A stretch of DNA of 64,000 nt from contig NC_088678.1 of the NCBI RefSeq assembly GCF_950023065.1, forward strand, positions 38,864,580 to 38,928,579, given 5' to 3'. The position numbers and the translations under genes were made by a program. This document shows positions 28,701 through 34,869 of the stretch, piece after piece; the stretch's first letter is position 1, and the number at the start of each line of letters is the position of its first letter. Source of the stretch: Planococcus citri (Eukaryota; Arthropoda; Insecta; Hemiptera; Pseudococcidae). The notes beneath the pieces were generated by a model. It had not been told where the DNA came from. It did no database searches and worked only from the letters and a program-made list of their open reading frames with translations.

Positions 28701-31700
28701 GATTTTCACGCCTTGTGGAGAAATGTTTAAATTTTTAAAAAAATATAGAAAATTACGCTTGGAGGCTCCAAAATTACCGGAAACGGTGAAATTCGACTCA
28801 GCGAAGTTGGGACGAGTTTCAGGACGAATTTATCATCATTTTTACTAAATAAATAAATTCATTAAGAAAAAAAAACAAAAATAAAAAATGAATTGCCGAA
28901 AATAGTCAAATTTGAATTATAAAAAATTCTCTAAAAATCAATTTGAGCAGCTAAAATTTTGGTTATGAGGGTTTCAGACTATGGTATGCTTTTTCAAAAA
29001 TCACGATCCCATTTTAATCGAAGGTGGGCACTTCGATAGGTTCTCTTGTAAATTGTTACCAAACGTAATTTTTTGTTGTTTTTATTTCGCAAATAAAACT
29101 GGAACCAGGCAGATTTTCTACGTTAATGGAGATATTTTTCTTTACGTCCGAGTGATTATTAGAATTGATATTTTGTATTTTTTCACGCTCAATAAGTATA
29201 ATTATTATCGAATTACTCGTTTGGAAATTGACACACTATTCATGGCTTCTGCGAAACATTTCCAGGCTTATTGACACGAAACAGCTCTTTCGAACTGGAA
29301 GAATCGAGGAATTCTTCAAGCATCCATAAAAAGAAAATATTCGACGCGATTGCCGCTGCCAGCATTATTTCAAATTCAGCTGGAGTTGACACATCTAGAT
29401 CTCAAATTATTACACTGAGTAACTTCTCAAAGTTCCTGGAAACCAAACAAATGGAAAGGCTGTCTGAAAATGAAGTTATTGCCCTGATTCACGTGAGTAG
29501 ATAAATAATCGCATACCTAGATCATTTTATTTATTCTACTTGTATTTTTTTGACACATTATGAAAAATAACGATTATCGGGTTTGTTATGTTACAGAGAC
29601 ATGAACCTGATTCAGTTCTGAGGTTTCAGAATTGTCTATCGTTTGAAGGATTTGCTCGTTATTTGATGGATAAGGATAATTACGCGTATCCGAATGAACG
29701 AATGGAGCCCAATGATATGGATATGGATAAACCTTTATCTCACTATTATATCGCTTCATCTCATAACACGTATTTGACTGGGCATCAGTTGAAAGGCGAA
29801 TCTTCCGTTGATCTTTATACTCAGGTTTGTGCTTTCGAAATTTTAATAGGCTAGAATTAAAATACCCCACGTGTCATTAAAATATACATACTAAGTAATC
29901 AATTTATTTCAATTTCAGGTGCTTTTGACTGGGTGTCGTTGTGTAGAACTGGATTGCTGGGATGGTGACGATGGTAACCCATTAATCTACCATGGCCACA
30001 CATTTACCACCAAGATACCATTCAAAGCCGTCGTCGAGGCTATAAACAAGAGCGCCTTTGTAACCTCTCCATATCCGGTCATCCTTTCTTTAGAAAATCA
30101 TTGCTCGATTCAACAACAAGGCAGAATGGCTCAAATATTTCAAGTATGATTAATAACCATTTAGCAGTTCCTAATCATCGGTTATCATACCTACCTACCT
30201 TATATGGTATGGTTTTTATTCAACGATAATATTTTTGTGCAGATGGTATTCGGCGACAAACTAGTGGGAAAATTTCTATTCGACGCCGATTTCAGTGACG
30301 ACCCCCATTTACCATCACCAGCGCAGCTCAAAAACCGTATTTTAATCAAAAACAAGAAATTAATGGCTGATATCACACCGCATCCTATTCTGAAGGGTGC
30401 CAGAGCAACCCAGAGGCAACCTCAAGCTCCCAGAGCTAGTTCTATAGTATCTAATACAAGTGGAGGATCGTTGAATGACGAGTATAGCGATGATGACGAT
30501 GACGACGATGATGACGACGACGACAACTTAGATGGTGATTTGACTATTTTCATAATTTGCGACATTTGTGTATTTTGTTGCTAATGGCGAATAATTTTTG
30601 ATTTTAGCAACTACGAGAACTGATTCTTTATCTAGTCACGAAACTCCATCACGAAATCCTACGAAATCCTCGTTGCAGTTGACCGAAACCGAATGGAATG
30701 GTTTGGAAGATGACGTCATTCAAAAATGCAAAAAACAAAATAACCAAATTTCCAAAGAACTGTCCGATATTATTATTTATATACAGGTACATAATTAGAA
30801 CGAATACTCGATTGAAACTTTATCATATTGAATGACACTTGATGCCTTGATGTATAAAATAATCGTGTTCATGTCAACGAAAGTTTTTCGAGTCAAATTG
30901 AGGGGCTTCCTGGAAAATGTGCCTTAGTCAATTTTTTTCACTGATTTTTACAAATTCAAATGGACTTAAAATTTTTTTCTATGAGCAAACATTTTCCAAT
31001 TCGTTTTTTTTGTGGGATGAACACCTTCAATATCACTGAATATGATGGAATTAATAAAAAATGATAATTTTAAATATATTCAGAATTATTCGAGTCAGAA
31101 AAACAAAAAAAATTGACCAAGGCCCCTTTTTCATGGAACCCCTCAATTGTCAAATCTTAAATTTTATTTCCTTGATGGACTGATTTTTGAACTTCACCTT
31201 TTAAAAAAAAATCGTCCTTACAAGTTACAATTAGGCAGGAATTTAAATTTGTAATAATTGAATTACTTATTTAATTTTGGATTTCTGATACCTGAATTTA
31301 GGAAAAAATAAGTATTTCCTGGTCTGGTCGTTCGTATTGGAGACTTCTTTATATGTCTACAATACATTTCTAAAGCAAAATTTAAAATGTTTTCAAAAAA
31401 AAAAAAAAAAAAAATGAAAATGAAAAATAACTCTAACAAAAGAGCATCTTCTTCTCACGCTTACCTATTTGGAAATGAAAAATCAGACGAATAAAAATGA
31501 CACCTTCTCTCTCGAATCGTCCCTCTGAATGACTATGATGTACATTTTAATCAAATAGGCACCTCTTTTGGAAAATTAAAAATAAAAAAATGAAAAAATT
31601 TTATTGATAAAAGAGAAACAATACAGATACAGACTTGGTTAAAATCATCAGAGACAATTTTTCAAGATTGCTTACTCGTGTTTAACATTTAAAAAAAAAA

Positions 31701-34700
31701 CATGGAGGACATTTTAAGGTGTATGAAAAGAGAAATTGTTTCTTATTTAATTATTTTTATTTTTTCAGTTATGAGGGAAAACTAAAAAAAGTGTTATTTT
31801 TGAGCACTCATAGCATTTGTACATGTACATATACTAGATAGTTAAATTGATTAAAAATGTACGTAGATAGTTTCGATTTTTCTGCTAATAATATTTCAAA
31901 AATTCAGGGGCTGTAATGACCATTCAAGGACTGAATTTAATTTTTCTAATTTTGATGAATTTTAAAAATCTTGCCCTATGATGAAGAGTATTGTAATCGT
32001 GACAGAAAGGTGATATCGAAATTAAAATTCCACCTTTGAATGATCTTCCTAATTGATTGATGAAGATTTAAGCCACCCTGAAGCCTGCAGATAATTTCTA
32101 AATTTACATTCTTGTTTTTTTTTTTTCATTTCAATAGTCATAAATCGTAATAAAATTTTAGCGAGTCCTAGAAAAACGATTAACTGTATTCGTGGCCGTT
32201 TTTAACCATTAGGAGTCATTTTCCAAAATCTGTTTCCACCAATATCCAAATTCATATCATTTTTCTCCAAGAATTTATTTTTGAAAAAAAAGAGGTTTAA
32301 ATAAGTAGGTAAAGATTTTGAAAAAATTGTAACTAAATCAAATTAAAGGCCCCAGGCAGCTTTTTCTGCCGGAAATTTCCAACTACCCAATTCAATTTTC
32401 ATGCTTAGGTAGTGATAAGATTTTGAAAAATCTTGCTACAGAAGTTGTAAACTGGTAGAAATGATGGTTTTATTTTTATTTTATTTTTTTGAAGATCGGA
32501 TAATTAGTGTTTTATTGTCAAAAAATAAGTATTCCAAGTTTGCTGAAAATCTGAGTTTTTTTTCTTAATTTGCTAAAAATCGAAAAATAATTTTTGATAC
32601 GCATCTACCGAGCTGAAATTTTGCTTGTAGTGATTTTGAAAAAGCTACTCTTTCCAAAAATCTAATTTTCATTGAAATCGAAGATTCCTCATGCGATTTC
32701 CTTGATAGTAATAGTAACACGTGCCTACTTAAAAATTCTATTAAAAGTGGTAAGAAACTCCCTTGGCAGTGGACATGTAATATTATCCTTTTGCAACAAT
32801 CTACACAGGTACAAAGTTTCATTCAATTTGATGACTCGATGTTGAAGCGATATCCTATTTCTTTTATATGTATATCATTCAATCATACCTATACCTAATT
32901 TTAATTTGTTTATTTATTCATCCAGGCGATAAAATTCCGAGGCTTGAACACGATCAGCCCCAGCAGCTCAGTCCGTTACAAACGCTCGGTCACCAGTTCT
33001 CTGCCAAGCTCCATCACGAAAAAAGTATCCAGCACGAGCAGCCCCAGCTCATCCGAATCTCACCACTCAAAACAACGTCTCAACATGTACCATCCTTGCT
33101 ACCAATGCGCCTCGTTGAACGAAAACGCAGCCAAAAAGCTATGTCGTAAGCAACCACTCGCTTTGATCGCCCACACCGAGACCCAGCTAGTCAGAACCTA
33201 TCCAGCAGGAATGCGCATAGATTCATCCAACTTCAACCCAGTTATATTCTGGTCTTTCGGGATACAAATGGTAGCTTTGAATTATCAAACCGAAGATACC
33301 GCTTTACATATAAATACGGCCATGTTCGAGCAAAATGGCCGATGCGGTTATGTCCTCAAACCGAGCGTTATGTGCGATCGTAATCACATGATGTATCGTC
33401 GTTTCAATCCTTGGGATAAGGAATTTGATGGATTACATTCGTCTAATTTCATACTGCATGTCATCTCTGGTCAATATTTGTCGCAGAATAACTTCTATTC
33501 GAGCGTTCAAGTCGAGGTCGAGTTGATCGGTATACCGGTGGATAGTTGTAAGCAGAAGACGAAAATTGTGCAGAGGAATTCGCTGAATCCGACGTGGAAT
33601 GACACGTTTTATTTTCAAGTCATGTTTAGAGATTTAACTTTCATTAGATTCAACGTGATCGATGTCAGTACTGGTCACATCACAGCTCAAAGAGTCATAC
33701 CACTAAAACACCTGAAACCCGGATACAGACACGTGCGTCTGCGTAATAATCAAAATCAACCTTTATACGTTTCCACCTTGTTTATCTACTCGAGAACCGA
33801 GGAGGAAAGCTTGGACTATGCCAGCTCTGAGAATTCCTTCCCCAAAGAAGGCCCTAGCTGCTCGATCGAGTCCAGTGGCACGCTAGGCAAACCGGATGCC
33901 CGATGTCCGGGAGTCAAACGACGTATGTTCTTCTTAATGGTCTACGGAGTTGTACCAGATGAGCCTAGCACCATATTGAAAATAACCCAAGAAAGCACCA
34001 CTCAAGAAGTGATTCTGCAAGCTCTACAGAAAGCTGGCCTAGGCGCTGAGAAAATCAACGATTACGTGTTAGTCGAAGAAGTATCCAGAGGATGGGAAAA
34101 GAAAGACCGAGAAATACCAGCCACTCAACGTGTCCTCGATCCTCAAGAATGTCCTCTACAAGCCCAAGCCCAATGGCAAGGCGAAGGGCGTTTCTTACTC
34201 AAACGTTTGGGTGACGATCCAAGCAGCAGAGCTTGGCTATCATCCATCCGAAGTACTCGAATCCGGCAGCCTAAAACTTGGGAAGATGCTGACAACTTTT
34301 TAGTTTGCGTTTACAATGTCTCAGCTGATATCCCTTACGCTATCCTCAAAGTACCATTGAGCGCCTGCGCTCAAGATGTTCTAGCTCAGGCTCTAATCAA
34401 AGCCAGACGTTTAGAAAACCCTTCTCAATTCGTGCTCATCGAAGAACTAGAGTACGGAGGTAATAAACAACAGAGAGTGTTACCAGACGATGAGAATATC
34501 TATCGAACCCAAGCCCATTGGCCCACCCTGGGTCGATTCATCCTCCACGAGCGAGACACCCTGAAAAAAGTACGAAGCACAACTTTCGAAAAACTCAGCA
34601 AAGGGTTATCCAAGCTGCCAGTAGGCGAAGCTCTCAGTGATCCACCAACTAGTCGGTTCATGAAAACCAGGTTCCCTCTGAGTGGACTGGGTCGTGGAGG

Positions 34701-34869
34701 AAGCGCCAAAGAGAACATTGTTTCTATTGAACCAACACCCAAGAAACATCGCGAAGTTCATTCCGAAGGAGAGGCCATTAGCGATGAGGAGAAAGATCAG
34801 GATTTTATCAGTACCATGTCCAGATTGAAGAGACTGTCGTTGCGTAAATTTCGTGCTTGGAAGTCGTGA
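1549..34869 (+). CDS. PLCE1: Phospholipase C epsilon (RasGEF + PLC), 3' 17 exons, 5' partial
   Basis: Seventeen exons with GT-AG borders join without a frame break into about 1,748 codons plus a TGA stop. Approximate order by visible residue: RasGEF/CDC25 1-270, PH-like 330-480, EF-hand region 490-810, PLC X 815-990, acidic linker 990-1090, Y 1090-1260, C2 1276-1395, RA1 1434-1530, RA2 1558-1648. Known for the family: it hydrolyses phosphatidylinositol 4,5-bisphosphate to inositol trisphosphate and diacylglycerol at membranes, activates Rap/Ras through the CDC25 domain, and is recruited by Ras-family GTPases through RA domains. Both X-box histidines (SSHNTYL and YHGHT) and the ELDCWDG motif are intact, so the lipase should be active. 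The combination of RasGEF and two RA domains is unique to PLC epsilon. The N-terminus and 5' UTR lie before the window. The introns are loaded with transposons, the longest (8.9 kb) splitting the RasGEF domain. Confidence 0.95.
1788..3480 (+). other. Start of PLC epsilon intron A-B, no feature recognised
   Basis: AT-rich intronic DNA with no repeat family or ORF that can be supported. The LINE fragment begins shortly after it. Confidence 0.5.
3490..5640 (-). mobile_element. Degenerate non-LTR retrotransposon (LINE) reverse transcriptase, interrupted by a MITE
   Basis: Read on the minus strand, the fragments run in RT order: KAPGEDGIPTELYKYA (about 5380-5420), VIPLFKKGDMSNLKNYRG (about 4690-4740), LFNMYMDHMVKEWQ (about 4300-4345), the catalytic TVLFADDQAVLSE (FADD at 4225-4236), FKYLGNTISYQGEVDVGGKI (about 3990-4050) and MAAEMKFMRRMAGVTLRD (about 3770-3830). 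It is dead: several frameshifts and stops, a short unrelated insert near 4545-4600 and a 532-bp MITE inside. The motif set resembles RTE/Jockey-like insect LINEs; the exact clade is not assigned. No endonuclease domain or poly(A) tail is visible. Confidence 0.85.
4746..5277. mobile_element. MITE family 1, copy 1 (AATT target site, nested in LINE)
   Basis: The termini are inverted repeats: GAAGACGTCATAGCAAAAAG at the left and its near-complement CTTTTTGTTATGATGTCTTC at the right, with GGACATATGTGT just inside both ends. AATT flanks the element at 4742-4745 and 5278-5281. Removing the element and one AATT restores the LINE codons for KTAIVIPLFKKG, so this is a genuine insertion. There is no transposase ORF. 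A second copy lies at 59668-60358. Confidence 0.9.
5978..6123 (+). CDS. PLCE1: PLC epsilon exon B: RasGEF core
   Basis: It begins after TTTGACAG and ends at CTGAA|GTAAGT. The peptide VSSWITHLIMQP continues directly from exon A, and CWNIGNFNGAMEILAGL is the hallmark RasGEF core (N-NFN-A-I-GL). It leaves a two-base split codon completed by the next exon. Confidence 0.95.
6124..8386 (+). other. PLC epsilon intron B-C, 5' part; no gene recognised
   Basis: It includes a self-complementary GCGTATATATATATACGC at about 6184-6202 and a lone TACAGGGTG transposon-type end at about 7629 with no matching right end. A short mixed-codon ORF near 7490-7600 is not recognised. Confidence 0.45.
8387..8696. mobile_element. 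310-bp MITE with CAGGGTGTCTAAC termini
   Basis: CAGGGTGTCTAAC at the left end and GTTAGACACCCTG at the right end form perfect 13-bp inverted terminal repeats. The interior is built from repeated AAAGTCATGAA words and has no ORF. No convincing target-site duplication is seen, so the superfamily is left open. Confidence 0.8.
8850..8888. repeat. AT microsatellite
   Basis: Alternating TA steps broken by TTTA, within the intron. Confidence 0.7.
9113..9190 (+). mobile_element. tRNA-derived SINE head (or degenerate tRNA)
   Basis: An A-box-like TGGTTAAGGTG is followed 35-40 bases later by GGTGTTCGAATCCCG, close to the RNA polymerase III B-box consensus GGTTCGANTCC. The T-stem does not pair fully and no good acceptor stem is visible, so it is not called as a functional tRNA. 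It is followed directly by T-rich sequence and the GGTAAATT array. Confidence 0.6.
9330..10078. repeat. 18-bp minisatellite, GGTAAATTTTGGTAAATT type
   Basis: The unit GGTAAATTNNGGTAAATT repeats with little variation from about 9655 to 10078 (T-to-C and TTG-to-TAG changes). More degenerate GGTAAATT words reach back to about 9330 and recur at 10260-10350. Nothing coding. Confidence 0.92.
10400..10990. repeat. Tandem duplication of a ~290-bp non-coding unit
   Basis: The first copy (about 10400-10690) and second (about 10690-10990) share in order an AAAATGGCTT word, TTTACTGCATATT, GTTTAG(C/T)(G/T)CATA, ACAAAAATTT(C/T)CGA, TTCTGA-GAAAAAAAG and GGTTGATGTTTT. Both end in ATAGCGCATATTTTTGC. The second is diverged, so the duplication is not recent. 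Confidence 0.7.
10991..14204 (+). other. PLC epsilon intron B-C, middle part; nothing recognised
   Basis: AT-rich sequence with a poly(A) run (about 11084-11105) and frequent TAGGTA/TACCTA words. ORFs are short and skewed; no exon-like segment with plausible splice sites in phase with exons B and C. Confidence 0.5.
14205..14415. mobile_element. ~210-bp MITE with GAGTAACTTGGG termini
   Basis: AGATCGAGTAACTTGGGAC at the left and, on the opposite strand, AGATGGAGTAACTTGGGGC at the right form 19-bp imperfect inverted repeats. The interior is non-coding. Target-site duplication is unclear. Confidence 0.75.
15015..15276 (+). CDS. PLCE1: PLC epsilon exon C: RasGEF C-terminal half
   Basis: Acceptor TTTGACAG, donor CAAGAG|GTAATT. 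The exon encodes SMKLKPFWLSIKEKES, then PIIPFFGSFIKELTDVV, matching the part of RasGEF domains where the catalytic hairpin and the P-FG-L--L motif occur. The intron before it, 8.9 kb, carries the SINE, the minisatellite and the 10.4-kb duplication. Confidence 0.95.
15527..15693 (+). CDS. PLCE1: PLC epsilon exon D: end of RasGEF domain
   Basis: Acceptor AAATTTCAG, donor GGAAAG|GTAAGA. The peptide NLPDLVEEDHYLTIINAAG continues in frame from exon C. It ends with RIICTPTER and a two-base split codon. Confidence 0.92.
15694..16860 (+). other. PLC epsilon intron D-E, first part; nothing recognised
   Basis: AT-rich intronic DNA with only short ORFs and no repeat that could be matched within the window. 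Confidence 0.45.
16861..17105. repeat. Short inverted-repeat unit (possible MITE)
   Basis: AGATTTGTTTTTTTACCCA at the left is matched by TGGGTAAAAAAAACAAACCT at the right. TTCTCGAAAATCTG-type words occur just inside both ends. No target-site duplication or ORF. Confidence 0.4.
17305..17329. repeat. Poly(A) run
   Basis: Uninterrupted A run just upstream of the TG...CA element; no retroposed gene was recognised before it. Confidence 0.8.
17457..18303. mobile_element. Palindromic element with LTR-type ends and 5-bp target duplication
   Basis: It starts TGTTGTATG and ends CATACAACA (TG...CA), and the 5-bp GGTTC occurs immediately outside both ends (17452-17456 and 18304-18308): the signature of retroviral-type integrase insertion. 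The first and last ~145 bp are inverted copies of each other (17457-17600 and 18160-18303), and a second inverted pair (GGTATGTCAGAC at about 17720 / GTCTGACATACC at about 18100) lies inside. A tRNA-Lys primer-binding motif sits at 18142-18159. There is no gag or pol ORF, so it is non-autonomous. Confidence 0.75.
18142..18159 (+). other. Primer-binding-site motif complementary to tRNA-Lys 3' end
   Basis: TGGCGCCCAACGTGGGGC matches the complement of the 3' end of insect tRNA-Lys(CUU) (known: ...GCCCCACGTTGGGCGCCA), as used by several LTR retrotransposons. Here it is embedded in a perfect 12-bp hairpin stem, GAGTTGGCGCCC / GGGCGCCAACTC. Confidence 0.65.
18627..18837 (+). mobile_element. MITE family 2, copy 1 (TA target site)
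   Basis: Termini CAGGATGCCCAGAAATAT and ATATTGCTGGGCACCCTG are inverted repeats, extended inward by GAGCACCCCTAA / TTAGGGGTGCTC. TA flanks both ends. About 211 bp, no ORF. TA duplication and size fit a Tc1/mariner-type MITE. The opposite-orientation copy is at 22293-22502. Confidence 0.85.
19226..19397 (+). CDS. PLCE1: PLC epsilon exon E: RasGEF-PH linker
   Basis: Acceptor AAATTGCAG, donor TTACAG|GTTCAT. The acidic segment IDEDEGNCFQTEMDSYVPIQ bridges the RasGEF and PH-like parts. Frame phases match at both ends, which is the main support because the segment itself is less conserved. Confidence 0.88.
19500..19942 (+). CDS. PLCE1: PLC epsilon exon F: PH-like domain
   Basis: Acceptor CGGTTGTAG, donor TTCAA|GTAAGA; 443 bases. 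It encodes MLHHGTTAIHWDIEGSRSCL, then a SWRKPFWSG turn and EEGFLDLSYVKEIYSGAKD, as in the PH-like module that precedes the EF-hands in PLC epsilon. The intron before it is only about 100 bases. Confidence 0.93.
19943..21104 (+). other. PLC epsilon intron F-G, first part; nothing recognised
   Basis: Intronic, AT-rich, with a T run at about 21042-21059. No ORF or repeat unit supported. Confidence 0.45.
21105..21240 (+). repeat. Single arm of the repeat family seen at 27.8-29.1 kb
   Basis: TTACAAGAGAACC, GGGGTCGCGATTTTTGGAAA, ATGATCTGAAACTCC and ATAACCAAAATTTCAGCTGC occur in the same order, inverted, at about 28920-29060. Only one arm is present here. Confidence 0.6.
22293..22502 (-). mobile_element. 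MITE family 2, copy 2 (inverted relative to copy 1)
   Basis: It starts CAGGGTGCG and ends GCGCACCCTG with flanking TA on both sides. The interior is the reverse complement of the copy at 18627-18837, including GGTTGGCAACGTGAAATAGAT and ATGATAATAATGATAGCACA in the complementary reading. Confidence 0.87.
22839..23916. mobile_element. 1.08-kb fold-back element
   Basis: Arms 22839-23105 and 23625-23916 are inverted copies: GGAGAAGTTGCGATAAGACC pairs with GGCCTTAATCGCAACTCCTCC, and ACGAATCCGTGGT, GTTATCGACTCAA and CCCATTTCTGCCTC words recur in inverted order. The ~520-bp centre holds a 27-base T run (23419-23445). No transposase. Target duplication is not clear. Confidence 0.82.
24212..24744. mobile_element. 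533-bp pogo-like MITE
   Basis: CAGTAAGTCCCGCTTATTAG and CTAATAAGCGGGACTTACTG form perfect terminal inverted repeats (about 23 bp, extending through AAT), flanked by TA on both sides. The CAGT start, TA duplication and TCCCGCTTATTA ends resemble pogo/Tigger elements of the Tc1/mariner superfamily. No transposase ORF, and internal CCATTAACCGA-type subrepeats occur near the right end. Confidence 0.9.
24747..25575 (+). other. PLC epsilon intron F-G, last part; nothing recognised
   Basis: AT-rich intronic sequence without a supported ORF or repeat before exon G. Confidence 0.45.
25576..25729 (+). CDS. PLCE1: PLC epsilon exon G: PH end / EF-hand start
   Basis: Acceptor TGTTCATAG, donor ATTCGA|GTATGT. 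It encodes IWFEGLCNIIRGLKYQLQLT, the C-terminal helix of the PH-like domain (the W-GL pattern of PLCs), then DRRIIWLKEQYIQLY, the start of the EF-hand region. Confidence 0.93.
25799..25933 (+). CDS. PLCE1: PLC epsilon exon H: EF-hand region
   Basis: Acceptor TTAAATAG, donor GTCAAG|GTGGGT; exactly 45 codons with phase 0 at both ends. It encodes VFGGRDWSLTGTGSGISPPE followed by a basic stretch RIRKKRSIG. Confidence 0.88.
26022..26212 (+). CDS. PLCE1: PLC epsilon exon I: serine-rich insert
   Basis: Acceptor TTTTTTTTCAG, donor CGCGAAA|GTAAGT, retained base phase consistent with exon J. It encodes a Ser/Pro-rich low-complexity segment (LPPPSRSRSISSDID) that is probably a disordered insert in the EF-hand region. 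It could be alternatively used, but no evidence is visible. Confidence 0.87.
26629..26739 (+). CDS. PLCE1: PLC epsilon exon J: EF-hand region
   Basis: Acceptor CCTTCGCAG, donor TCATTCAA|GTGAGT. It encodes ILSQIKNIPQGTITQETQID and FHDFVQLFRSF, the EF-hand-like segment where PLC epsilon proteins read F--F--LF-SF. Confidence 0.92.
26840..26973 (+). CDS. PLCE1: PLC epsilon exon K: EF-hand region / Ser-rich linker
   Basis: Acceptor TTCTCGTAG, donor AAATTG|GTGAGT. It encodes NLRCRKDIRELFEHLAVSGR, then a Ser-rich linker. It leaves a one-base split codon completed by the next exon 2.3 kb downstream. Confidence 0.92.
27790..29060. repeat. Composite inverted-repeat element in the exon K-L intron
   Basis: Outer arms (about 27790-27905 and 28895-29060) are inverted: GTCTGAGACTCCTAAACCAA against GGTTATGAGGGTTTCAGAC. 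Inner blocks carry GGCGTG(A/G)AAATT...GTTGTGGCT at 28075-28142, inverted at 28331-28400, with a third copy at 28668-28733. GAGCCGATTTTC near 28180 is inverted near 28610. The structure suggests nested or rearranged non-autonomous elements. Confidence 0.6.
29266..29492 (+). CDS. PLCE1: PLC epsilon exon L: EF-hand 3/4
   Basis: Acceptor CATTTCCAG, donor ATTCAC|GTGAGT. It includes an alanine-rich helix (FDAIAAASIISNSAG) and ITLSNFSKFLETKQMERL, then ENEVIALIH, all characteristic of the last EF-hand lobe before the catalytic core in PLC epsilon. Confidence 0.95.
29597..29824 (+). CDS. PLCE1: PLC epsilon exon M: PLC X box, first catalytic His
   Basis: Acceptor ATGTTACAG, donor CTCAG|GTTTGT; 76 codons. 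It encodes RHEPDSVLRFQNCLSFEGFA and then the X-box start ASSHNTYLTGHQLKGESSVD. The first catalytic histidine codon is at 29762-29764, followed by the calcium-binding asparagine. Confidence 0.98.
29919..30143 (+). CDS. PLCE1: PLC epsilon exon N: PLC X box, second catalytic His
   Basis: Acceptor TTTCAG, donor TTTCAA|GTATGA; 75 codons. It carries GCRCVELDCWDG (calcium-binding Glu and Asp), YHGHTFTTKIPF (second catalytic histidine at 29997-29999) and YPVILSLENHCS. All catalytic motifs are intact. Confidence 0.98.
30243..30534 (+). CDS. PLCE1: PLC epsilon exon O: end of X box and acidic linker
   Basis: Acceptor TTGTGCAG, donor TTAGATG|GTGATT. It encodes MVFGDKLVGKFLFDADFSDD, PSPAQLKNRILIKNKKL, then a linker that ends in twelve aspartates coded by mixed GAT/GAC codons. 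The X-Y linker of PLCs is autoinhibitory and often acidic, so the Asp run fits that role. Confidence 0.96.
30492..30527 (+). repeat. Coding GAC/GAT trinucleotide run
   Basis: Twelve consecutive aspartate codons (mixed GAT and GAC) within the PLC epsilon X-Y linker. Confidence 0.9.
30608..30786 (+). CDS. PLCE1: PLC epsilon exon P: X-Y linker and start of Y box
   Basis: Acceptor GATTTTAG, donor ATACAG|GTACAT. A polar linker is followed by ISKELSDIIIYIQ, the invariant start of the PLC Y box, which continues as AIKFRG in the terminal exon. Confidence 0.95.
30787..32925 (+). other. PLC epsilon last intron, no gene seen
   Basis: A 2.1-kb intron splitting the Y box between YIQ and AIKFRG. AT-rich with a poly(A) run at about 31396-31413; no transposon ends identified. 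Confidence 0.6.
32926..34869 (+). CDS. PLCE1: PLC epsilon terminal exon: Y box, C2, RA1, RA2
   Basis: Acceptor TTCATCCAG; the exon is open for 648 codons to TGA at 34867-34869. AIKFRGL resumes the Y box, interrupted by a Ser-rich insert of about 50 residues, then YPAGMRIDSSNFNPVIFWSF and GYVLKPSVM complete the barrel. The C2 domain (about 33448-33798, RNSLNPTWNDTFYF) follows. RA1 (about 33922-34212) and RA2 (about 34294-34563) each start with a beta strand (FFLMVYGV, FLVCVYNV) and end with GRF(L/I)L. The tail is basic (RLKRLSLRKFRAWKS). This exon is more GC-rich than its surroundings, as expected for constrained coding sequence. Confidence 0.98.
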   Translation, partial: AIKFRGLNTISPSSSVRYKRSVTSSLPSSITKKVSSTSSPSSSESHHSKQRLNMYHPCYQCASLNENAAKKLCRKQPLALIAHTETQLVRTYPAGMRIDSSNFNPVIFWSFGIQMVALNYQTEDTALHINTAMFEQNGRCGYVLKPSVMCDRNHMMYRRFNPWDKEFDGLHSSNFILHVISGQYLSQNNFYSSVQVEVELIGIPVDSCKQKTKIVQRNSLNPTWNDTFYFQVMFRDLTFIRFNVIDVSTGHITAQRVIPLKHLKPGYRHVRLRNNQNQPLYVSTLFIYSRTEEESLDYASSENSFPKEGPSCSIESSGTLGKPDARCPGVKRRMFFLMVYGVVPDEPSTILKITQESTTQEVILQALQKAGLGAEKINDYVLVEEVSRGWEKKDREIPATQRVLDPQECPLQAQAQWQGEGRFLLKRLGDDPSSRAWLSSIRSTRIRQPKTWEDADNFLVCVYNVSADIPYAILKVPLSACAQDVLAQALIKARRLENPSQFVLIEELEYGGNKQQRVLPDDENIYRTQAHWPTLGRFILHERDTLKKVRSTTFEKLSKGLSKLPVGEALSDPPTSRFMKTRFPLSGLGRGGSAKENIVSIEPTPKKHREVHSEGEAISDEEKDQDFISTMSRLKRLSLRKFRAWKS

